Shown: piece after piece, positions 1-6,376 of the stretch
Numbering within the stretch: the first letter of the stretch is position 1
Layout of the letters: each line of letters begins with the position of its first letter
Origin: Verrucomicrobiales bacterium
Lineage (GTDB): Bacteria > Verrucomicrobiota > Verrucomicrobiia > Limisphaerales > F1-12-MAGs170
NCBI GenBank assembly: GCA_005777315.1
Contig: SXMN01000219.1
Coordinates: 1-47,424, forward strand
Direction of reading: 5' to 3'
DNA: 47,424 bases
Notes under the pieces: model-generated
The model's database searches: none
What the model saw: only the letters and a program-made list of their open reading frames with translations
Told to the model about the DNA's origin: nothing
Position numbers and translations under genes: made by a program

Positions 1-123
1 CGCCAAGAGATCGCCGCCTGGACCCGGCGTCGCAATCAGCCCTCTTCCAAAATCAACTGGCGTTTCACCACCGACGATGCCCGCGTCAAACTCAAGAAAC
101 TTTACCCCTCATTTGATGACTGA
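1..123 (+). CDS. IS630-family transposase, C-terminal end (gene cut by window edge)
   Basis: The window opens inside a reading frame that gives 40 residues and stops with TGA at 121-123. The peptide contains NWRFTTDDARVKLKKLYPSF, which matches the conserved C-terminal tail of IS630-family DDE transposases (W-x-FTT-x-DAR-x-KLK-x-LYP). This family inserts at TA dinucleotides. Only the tail is visible, so I cannot say whether the upstream part is intact. The last 15 bases overlap the 3' end of the glycerate kinase gene on the other strand, which suggests that the element lies directly against, or inside, the end of that gene. Identification rests on motif recognition over about 20 residues. Confidence 0.72.
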   Translation, partial: RQEIAAWTRRRNQPSSKINWRFTTDDARVKLKKLYPSFDD

Positions 124-1248
124 CGGAGTACTAGCTTTGCTTGCAGCCAGATATGACAGCTCGGGGAGCCACTTCGAAGGATTCGACCTGGCATCCGCGG
201 GATCTGTGAGCTGTGGCACGATTCCGTAGGTGTGTTGAAAGAGTCGCGCGGAGGCTTCACCGGCACCGTCGAGGGCCAGTGTTCCCGCTAGTCCGATGCA
301 TGGAACATCCTCTTCACGACACATCGCCGCCACTTCGCCGACGCCTTTCCCCATCAGTGTGGAGGCGTCAATTGCTCCTTCCGCGGTCAATACCAGGTCG
401 GACTGGCGGATTTGCCCGCGCAACTTCGCAATTCTTGAAAAGATTTCAAAACCGGACTCGAGCTTTGCATGGAGGAAACATCGCAGGCCGAACCCTAGTC
501 CTCCGGCAGCGCCGGTGCCCGGTTCCTGCGCGGCTCCCGGCATTCCCAAGTCACGCTCTGTAATTGCAGCCAGCCGCTCCAACGCCGCTTCCGCCGTTGG
601 GAAATCCTCCGGACGCAGTCCTTTCTGCGGTCCGTAAATGCGGCTGGCCCCTGTCGGACCGAGCAAGGGATTTTGCACATCCACGGCAACGACAAACTTG
701 CCATCGGGCTGTGAGGACTCAGGAGGCATGACCCGCGACAAACTGTGAAGCCCGGTCCAGTCAACAATCTGACCTCCGTCTTCCTTCAGAAAGCGCCAGC
801 CCAGGAATCGCGCGACTCCAAACCCGCCGTCGTTGGTCGCACTGCCTCCGATGCCAATCAGGAATCGCCGCGCACCGCGGGCAGCGGCTTCGCGGAGAAC
901 GATCCCAAGTCCAGAGGTATCCAGGTTGAAAGGGTGGAATTTCCCGGGCGGCAGCAATGCAAGGCCGATGATCCCGGCTGATTCAATGATTGCCGTGTCT
1001 GTGGTGGCATCCCACCACCAGTTTGCTTCATGAGGCCGGCCGGCAGCATCGGTGGTGCGGGTGGAGTGCATCTCTGCCTTTGAGAGGTTGGCAAGAACTC
1101 CGCCGAAGCCATCGCCGCCGTCGCTCATGGGCAGCAGGCTCAACCGGTCTTCGGGTCGGGCTCGCTGCCATCCTTCCGCGATCAGTGCGGCCGCAGCCTG
1201 CGCCGTGAGTGTGCCTTTGAATTTGTCCGGGACGATCAGAACGTTCAT
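109..1248 (-). CDS. glxK: Glycerate 2-kinase (GlxK/GarK-type glycerate kinase)
   Basis: 379 residues, the usual length of type I glycerate kinases, which phosphorylate D-glycerate with ATP in the cytoplasm to feed glycolysis. The N-terminus MNVLIVPDKFKGTLTAQAAA is the family signature (PDSFKGSL-like), followed by the MSDGGDG segment near residue 40 and GIGGSATNDGG near residue 130, both typical of the family. The start ATG at 1248 gives the expected N-terminus with no extension. The 3' end is odd: the final codons (ASTPSVIK) and the stop run into the end of the transposase gene, so the original C-terminus may have been replaced by insertion-element sequence. The core enzyme looks intact. No obvious operon partner is visible. 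Confidence 0.93.
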   Translation of the reverse strand: MNVLIVPDKFKGTLTAQAAAALIAEGWQRARPEDRLSLLPMSDGGDGFGGVLANLSKAEMHSTRTTDAAGRPHEANWWWDATTDTAIIESAGIIGLALLPPGKFHPFNLDTSGLGIVLREAAARGARRFLIGIGGSATNDGGFGVARFLGWRFLKEDGGQIVDWTGLHSLSRVMPPESSQPDGKFVVAVDVQNPLLGPTGASRIYGPQKGLRPEDFPTAEAALERLAAITERDLGMPGAAQEPGTGAAGGLGFGLRCFLHAKLESGFEIFSRIAKLRGQIRQSDLVLTAEGAIDASTLMGKGVGEVAAMCREEDVPCIGLAGTLALDGAGEASARLFQHTYGIVPQLTDPADARSNPSKWLPELSYLAASKASTPSVIK

Positions 1249-1372
1249 GTCGCAGTCAAAGATTAGCCGCAGCGCCGATCACAGGCCAAGCGCGATCCCA
1301 AAGAGGAGTGATTCGTCGCAAGGAAAAGATTGCCAAGAAGCGCGTGTGTGGCACTTTTGCCGCCCTGAACTT

Positions 1373-1711
1373 ATGAGCAAACCCAATATCATCGCCTATC
1401 TGAAGCCTCAATGTGGTTGGAGCAATGGCGTCCGGGCCGTTCTGCGCAAGCACGAACTGCCCTTCCAGGACCGCGACATCATCAATGATCCGGCCCAGAG
1501 GCAGGAGATGATCGAGAAGAGCGGCCAGATGATGAGCCCTTGCGTGGAAGTAAACGGACGATTGCTCGCGGATGTAAGCGGGGATGAAGTTGAGGCCTAC
1601 CTGCTGGCAAACAACCTCGTGAACCCGAGCGAGCGGCAGGCGGAAGCCCCCACCAACGCGGCCTGCGCCTCACACGATCCAGCCCCTGCACCGCTTCAAT
1701 TCCGAAGGTAG
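1373..1711 (+). CDS. Glutaredoxin-like protein with CGWS active site
   Basis: 112 residues in a thioredoxin/glutaredoxin fold pattern. The start chosen is ATG at 1373 (MSKPNIIAYLKPQCGWSNG); the open frame extends further upstream, but that part overlaps the glycerate kinase 5' region and carries no family signal. The active site is CGWS at residues 14-17 in place of CPYC, so only the N-terminal cysteine is kept, as in monothiol glutaredoxins. The expected cis-proline is at residue 56 (SPCVEVNG), with an extra cysteine at 57. The last 25 residues or so are a low-complexity tail. A likely role is glutathione-dependent reduction or a redox-adaptor function; the substrate is unknown. Confidence 0.85.
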   Translation: MSKPNIIAYLKPQCGWSNGVRAVLRKHELPFQDRDIINDPAQRQEMIEKSGQMMSPCVEVNGRLLADVSGDEVEAYLLANNLVNPSERQAEAPTNAACASHDPAPAPLQFRR

Positions 1712-1752
1712 CAGGAAAGGATCATCCTGGTGGGAATGCTGGTTCAGCCAGA

Positions 1753-2643
1753 TCACCCTCTCCAGGTGATCGTCTTCGACTGACCGTCGCCAGTCAGGTT
1801 TCCACCGATGGCGCGCAGCTTGAGTGTGACAGTTGCCTCAGTAAAGCTAGCGTCCACCCAGCCGACGGGCTCCTTGTCGTTAAAGTTGTAGCCCACCGCC
1901 GGGATATTAACCAGGTGGACTCCGTCGCGCTCGGTGAAGTTGTACTCATGCGAGTGGCCGTAGAAGATCGCTTTCACCTTCTTGTGCGGTCGAATCACAT
2001 CAAACAGGCGATCGACATCCAGCAAGTCACCATCACCGTCCTTAAGCGTGTGGTGGACGAAAAGAATCGTGGCCCTGGAATCTGAACCAGACAGGTATTT
2101 GGAGAGCCATTCGCGCTGGGGCTTGCCGAGGAATCCCGGCGTCTTGTTTGGATAAAGCAGGGAATCAAGCTGGATGATGCGCACGACTGGCTGCTCGATC
2201 ACAAGTATCACCCGGTCCGTCACGGCACCAGAGGTTGTTTTGAACGCTTTCGCAAAGTTCGTCCGATCATCGTGATTGCCAAGGCCAAGGTAAACAGGCA
2301 GGCGTTCGCTCAATGGTTGCAGGAGCTGTTTCAAGGCGTCGTAGTCCCCGGGTTCGCCGGTGAGGCGGGACAAATCTCCGTTGATGAGAGCTCCTCCTGG
2401 TTGCGATGCCAGCACCTGCGCCACCACTTGTTTCAAATTCTCCGTTGGTAGGAATTTTCTATTCGCATCCTTTGGGTCTGCGGCAATGTGAGTGTCCGAG
2501 AGGAGCGCGAGCCGGAACGTCTGCTGATCGGCCCCTCTGGCCGGGAATGCTCCCGCTGAGACGAGCGCGATTGCTCCCACAGCATGGGTCACTTGAGTCA
2601 TGAACTGTCGGCGGCTTGATGGACGATGGTAGATGGCAGGCAT
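1753..2643 (-). CDS. Exported calcineurin-like metallophosphoesterase
   Basis: 296 residues. All five metallophosphoesterase blocks are visible: SDTH (D50, H52), NGD (D90), GNHD (N123, H124), a lone histidine in FVHHT (H197), and GHSH (H230, H232). These bind the two catalytic metals. The N-terminus has a twin-arginine motif, SSRRQFM at residues 9-15, then a hydrophobic stretch ending in ARGA near 38, so the protein is probably exported through Tat after metal loading. The phosphoester substrate cannot be told from sequence. It is divergent from the next gene (190 bases between the two starts chosen), so the intervening stretch probably holds both promoters. Confidence 0.9.
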   Translation of the reverse strand: MPAIYHRPSSRRQFMTQVTHAVGAIALVSAGAFPARGADQQTFRLALLSDTHIAADPKDANRKFLPTENLKQVVAQVLASQPGGALINGDLSRLTGEPGDYDALKQLLQPLSERLPVYLGLGNHDDRTNFAKAFKTTSGAVTDRVILVIEQPVVRIIQLDSLLYPNKTPGFLGKPQREWLSKYLSGSDSRATILFVHHTLKDGDGDLLDVDRLFDVIRPHKKVKAIFYGHSHEYNFTERDGVHLVNIPAVGYNFNDKEPVGWVDASFTEATVTLKLRAIGGNLTGDGQSKTITWRG

Positions 2644-2833
2644 GGAATGATTCGATCACAAGTGTTTTGATATTGGAAGCTTGGGAATTTCCATGCGCCA
2701 ATGATGGGTTAGGCTTTGCCAAAAGATGCGCGGCTGGCCAGTTTTCCTGTGCCAGAGTTTTCGCCAACTCATGAATCAGAATTCTTTCAGTAAGGCATGC
2801 CGGGACGCCGGAACGGAGTTTGCATTGTCGAGG

Positions 2834-4117
2834 ATGAGCCGGATTGCGGTGCTTGCCTTCCTGTTCCTGGGTTGCTGGGCGTCGGTTTCCGCGGACTTCC
2901 AGGGATCGACGCACATGATGCCTTTCGATGAAGACACCATCGCGTACAGCAAGACCGTGGCGAACGACGCCGTGATGGCGTTGCAGAAGAAACTGGACTC
3001 GGGAGAGGCGACATTGAAGTTCGAGGAGGACTTTGGTTATGCCAGATCACTGCTCAAGGAGTTGAAGGTGTCGGAGTCGTCGCAGATGCTGGTCTTCTCC
3101 AAAACTTCCCTCCAGAGGGAACGCATTACTCCGCAGAATCCGCGCGCGGTATTCTTCTCCGATGACGTTTATGTCGGATTCATTCCGGGCGCGCCATTGA
3201 TGGAGTTTGCGACGGTGGACCCGAAACTCGGCGGAGTGTTTTACTCCATCGAACAGAAGAAGATGGAGCGTCCGAGATTCGTGAGGAACGACCAATGCCT
3301 CGAATGCCATGCCTCGGCCAAGACAATGGGTGTGCCGGGACACCTTGTCAGATCTTTTGCAACTGACGAGGCCGGGATCGTGGATCTGGCCAGCGGCACT
3401 TCGCTGGTCAACCATCGGACCCCTCTCGCTGATCGGTGGGGAGGGTGGTACGTCACCGGGAAGCATGGAGATCAACTGCACCGCGGCAACTTGATCGGTG
3501 CCGCCGCGTTTGAACGTCAGCTCAAGGAGCCGAATCACCTCGGAAATGTGACCGATCTCGGGAGGTTCTTCGATGTCAGCCGCCATCTCCGCAATCAAAG
3601 CGACATCGTGGCGTTGATGATCATCGAGCATCAGGCGCACATGCATAACTTCATCACCCGTCTGCAGTACGAATCCACCATCGCCATCCAGCAGTACAGC
3701 CACGTCAATTACCTCAAGAACACCGTCACCGCGTTCCTCAAGTATCTCCTTTTTACAGATGAAGTTCAGTTCACGAGCCCGATCACGAGCTCTTCAGAGT
3801 TTGCAACTCACTTCACTTCGTTGGGACCACGCGACAGCAAGGGCCGCTCATTCAGGGAACTCGACATGCGGACACGATTGCTCAAGTACCCCTGTAGCTA
3901 TCTCATCTACTCGGCGGCATTTGATGCTCTGCCGAAGCTCATCAAGTCCACGATCTACACACGGCTTGCCGATGTTCTGTCGGGCAAGGACACGAGCGCT
4001 GACTTTCAGGGGTTGAAGCCCGAGACGCGGCTGGCAGTGGCCGAAATCCTTTTGGATACGAAGCCGGACTTTGCCGAGTTCTGGAAACGAAGCAGAAGTG
4101 TTGCTGTGAGCGAGTAG
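2834..4117 (+). CDS. Secreted monohaem c-type cytochrome-like protein of unknown function
   Basis: I chose ATG at 2834, giving 427 residues with a clear signal peptide (MSRIAVLAFLFLGCWASVSA, cleavage expected before DFQ). In-frame ATGs at 2726 and 2771 would add 15 to 36 polar residues ahead of it. A single haem-binding CLECH motif lies at residues 155-159. The preceding part, with an acidic start (PFDEDTIAY) and a segment around VFFSDDVYVGFIPG, resembles sensor-like haem domains attached to PVC cytochromes, but I cannot name the family. The C-terminal half has no recognised motif. It presumably works in the periplasm in electron transfer or redox sensing. No co-directional neighbour is close. 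Confidence 0.8.
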   Translation: MSRIAVLAFLFLGCWASVSADFQGSTHMMPFDEDTIAYSKTVANDAVMALQKKLDSGEATLKFEEDFGYARSLLKELKVSESSQMLVFSKTSLQRERITPQNPRAVFFSDDVYVGFIPGAPLMEFATVDPKLGGVFYSIEQKKMERPRFVRNDQCLECHASAKTMGVPGHLVRSFATDEAGIVDLASGTSLVNHRTPLADRWGGWYVTGKHGDQLHRGNLIGAAAFERQLKEPNHLGNVTDLGRFFDVSRHLRNQSDIVALMIIEHQAHMHNFITRLQYESTIAIQQYSHVNYLKNTVTAFLKYLLFTDEVQFTSPITSSSEFATHFTSLGPRDSKGRSFRELDMRTRLLKYPCSYLIYSAAFDALPKLIKSTIYTRLADVLSGKDTSADFQGLKPETRLAVAEILLDTKPDFAEFWKRSRSVAVSE

Positions 4118-4594
4118 CTGTTCACCTGGCAGGGTGGCGTTGGGCGAGGATGTGGGCATTCATCCGACATTCACGGCCAGGCTGACGACTGTTCGTGGCT
4201 TCGATTCACTTCCGGTTTTGGTGGCATTTCGCTCCGGTGAACCGCCGCTTTCAGCACAGAGATGTGGAGAACGCAGAGAAAACTGCTTTTCCTCCCGCCT
4301 GAGCCACCGTGTTCTCCAGACACTCCGCGCTGAAGCACGGTACGCCCCGTAATCAACAAGGTTCATAGTCCCAATGCATCTGTCTTGCTGAAGGAGGCTC
4401 TCCGCGAATCCTCCGCCGTTGGAGAGGGGACAGTCGTGGGTCAATGATCTTCCCGGCTCAGATTGTTCGATCTCCATCTGATCGATCCAATCTGGCGGGA
4501 TGGTCGGGATGGGGGCGTTGAAGACCGACTGTTTGAAATTCGTTGTATCGGTTAAGTGGAATAGCTGCGACAATCCTCCATCTGTTTTTCAATT
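4118..4594. other. Intergenic region without a convincing gene; holds a CACAGAG-type tract
   Basis: 477 bases between two plus-strand genes. Around 4254-4290 there is a purine-rich tract (CAGCACAGAGATGTGGAGAA, continuing ACGCAGAGAAAACTG). I recognise this kind of sequence as a recurring non-coding tract in PVC genomes; that is from memory and not tested here. Open frames here (for example 4160-4573 on the minus strand) have no family resemblance and unnatural composition. The last 60 bases presumably contain the promoter of engB, but no clear -10/-35 pair was found. Confidence 0.4.
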
Positions 4595-5332
4595 GTGAAC
4601 ATTTCATCCGCCATTTTTGACCGCAGTGCTCCAGACCTGAAATCGTGTCCGGACGAATCGTTGCCTGAATTCGCCTTCATCGGTCGTTCAAACGTGGGCA
4701 AATCGTGGTTGCTGAACATGCTTTCGGGCAAAGAGGACCTGGCCCGCGTCTCGCCCACGCCAGGATTCACCAAGCTCATCAATTTTTTCACGATAAACAA
4801 ATCGTGGCGGCTCGTGGATTTGCCGGGCTACGGTTTCGCGAAGGTGGCGCGGGAGGACAAGGCCTTGTTCAACCGCGCGGTGAATGATTATCTCAAGAAC
4901 CGTCCGAATCTCTGCTGTGTCTTCGCGCTGATCGACTCCGGGCTTGCGCCGCAAGAAATTGATCTGGAGTTCGTGCAATGGCTCGTCCGCAATGCCGTCC
5001 CATTCGTGCTCGTTTTCACCAAGATAGACAGGGGAACACCGGAGGAGGTGCAGGCGAACATCGCGGCATTCACGGCCGCCATCGCCGTATGGTTCGAGAA
5101 GATGCCGGAAATCTTCCAATGTTCCTCCGCGACGGGACATGGCCGGGGCGAATTGCTTCGAGTCATCAGCGCAACGTTGGACGCAGGCCCGGCAGAATCA
5201 GAACCGGCGCCATCTGCTGCGCCGTTGCCAGCCGAGGTCGAGCCACCGTTCAGCCTGCGAGTGAGAGCCGGGAATGAGGAAGCGAAGGCTCCGCGAGAAA
5301 AGAAACGGCTTAAAGGCGCGCGTCCGTGGTAA
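4595..5332 (+). CDS. engB: Ribosome biogenesis GTP-binding protein EngB/YsxC
   Basis: 245 residues from a GTG start. The GTPase motifs are complete: G1 GRSNVGKS (30-37), a G2 threonine in TPGFTK (about 55-60), G3 DLPGYG (75-80), G4 TKID (142-145) and G5 CSSATG (about 177-181). The FIGRSNVGKS and DLPGYGFA wording is specific for EngB, which acts in assembly of the large ribosomal subunit. The family is usually about 200 residues. Here a proline/alanine-rich and then basic tail of roughly 50 residues is added (ending KKRLKGARPW), which may contact RNA. The GTG start places the domain at the usual distance from the N-terminus. Confidence 0.95.
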   Translation: MNISSAIFDRSAPDLKSCPDESLPEFAFIGRSNVGKSWLLNMLSGKEDLARVSPTPGFTKLINFFTINKSWRLVDLPGYGFAKVAREDKALFNRAVNDYLKNRPNLCCVFALIDSGLAPQEIDLEFVQWLVRNAVPFVLVFTKIDRGTPEEVQANIAAFTAAIAVWFEKMPEIFQCSSATGHGRGELLRVISATLDAGPAESEPAPSAAPLPAEVEPPFSLRVRAGNEEAKAPREKKRLKGARPW

Positions 5333-5365
5333 GGGTCCGTGCATTGAAACAACAGCGCGCCAACT

Positions 5366-6307
5366 TCATCGGTCAACCTCATCCCCATTGCAAACCGTTG
5401 CCGCGGCTCCGATGATTCCGGCATCCGTACCCGTTACAGCCGGGACGATGGGCACGTCGCGATGACCTTCCCACCAGATGTGGCGTCGCGCAGAGTTGAT
5501 GAGTGTTTCGCGGTAAAGTCCTTCGCTCAGGCCCAGCCCACCGCCCAGCACAACAAGCTCCGGATCGAGGATGTTGATGAGCGTCCCGATGCTGGCCCCA
5601 AGTGCTTCAGCGGCCGTCCGCACGACTTCGACGGCGCGCGTGTTTCCTTGACTGGCGGCGGCCAGGACATCCTGCCCCGATTGAGCGCTGCCCTGAAGCG
5701 ACTTAAATCGCCGAACTAGCGCGGGGCCGGCTCCAAATTCCTCCAGGCTGGCCGGCATCACTTCATTCCTCATCTTTCCGCAATCGGGCAGCGGCCCGCT
5801 CGCCATCGTGCCGGTTGCCCCGCGAGCCCCGGCGAACGGGTGGCCATCGATGACCAGGCAGGAGGCGATGCCCGTGCCAATGGTCACGTAGAGAAACACT
5901 CGCGCCCCACGCCCCGCGCCAAACAGCGCCTCCGCCCTCGCCGCAGCCCGAACATCCGCTTCGATGATCGTGGGTGCCATCCTTGAAAGCCGTTCCCACA
6001 CCGGTTCCTTCCTCCACAGGATACAATTCTCGCTGGCAACCCTGCCTGACAAATCAACGATCTCGCACACGCCAACACCGATGCCGTCGATGTGGAGATC
6101 CAGTGAGCGCGCTTCTGCGGTCAGTTGGCTGGCCAGTCTCTCAACATCGGTCAACACCGCTTCTCCGCCTCGCTTGGGTAATGTCGGAATGATGCTCCGC
6201 ACGTGGACTTTGCCGTCTGGAAAAGTGACCACACCCGCGGCTATCTTGGTTCCACCAACATCCACGCCGATGGCGCAGGCAGACTTGGCTCTGGGGTTGG
6301 TGGTCAT
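5366..6307 (-). CDS. ROK-family sugar kinase lacking the usual zinc-binding motif
   Basis: 313 residues. The N-terminal phosphate-binding loop is GVDVGGTKIAAGVV (about 14-27), and the catalytic aspartate is expected in EADVRAAARAEA (D118). The second ATP-binding part, VTIGTGI (141-147), and the adenosine motif LGGGLG near the C-terminus are present. ROK proteins normally carry GEIGH followed by a CxCGxxGC zinc cluster. Here the same place reads GARGATGTMASGPLPDCGK, so both the EIGH histidine and the cysteine cluster are missing. It is the last gene of a nagB/PVC-dehydrogenase run, which suggests an amino sugar or hexose substrate, but that is inference. Start ATG at 6307 fits the family. Confidence 0.88.
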   Translation of the reverse strand: MTTNPRAKSACAIGVDVGGTKIAAGVVTFPDGKVHVRSIIPTLPKRGGEAVLTDVERLASQLTAEARSLDLHIDGIGVGVCEIVDLSGRVASENCILWRKEPVWERLSRMAPTIIEADVRAAARAEALFGAGRGARVFLYVTIGTGIASCLVIDGHPFAGARGATGTMASGPLPDCGKMRNEVMPASLEEFGAGPALVRRFKSLQGSAQSGQDVLAAASQGNTRAVEVVRTAAEALGASIGTLINILDPELVVLGGGLGLSEGLYRETLINSARRHIWWEGHRDVPIVPAVTGTDAGIIGAAATVCNGDEVDR

Positions 6308-6376
6308 TCGATCAGATCATCTGGCAGAAAGGAGCCGCCGGAGTTTTCATCATATGTCTCTGTGGCTGGCCTTCAT

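Noticed and set aside
4160..4573. 137-codon minus-strand frame in the engB upstream region
   Set aside because: It runs over the CACAGAG-type tract and has no recognisable domain, so the region is best seen as non-coding.
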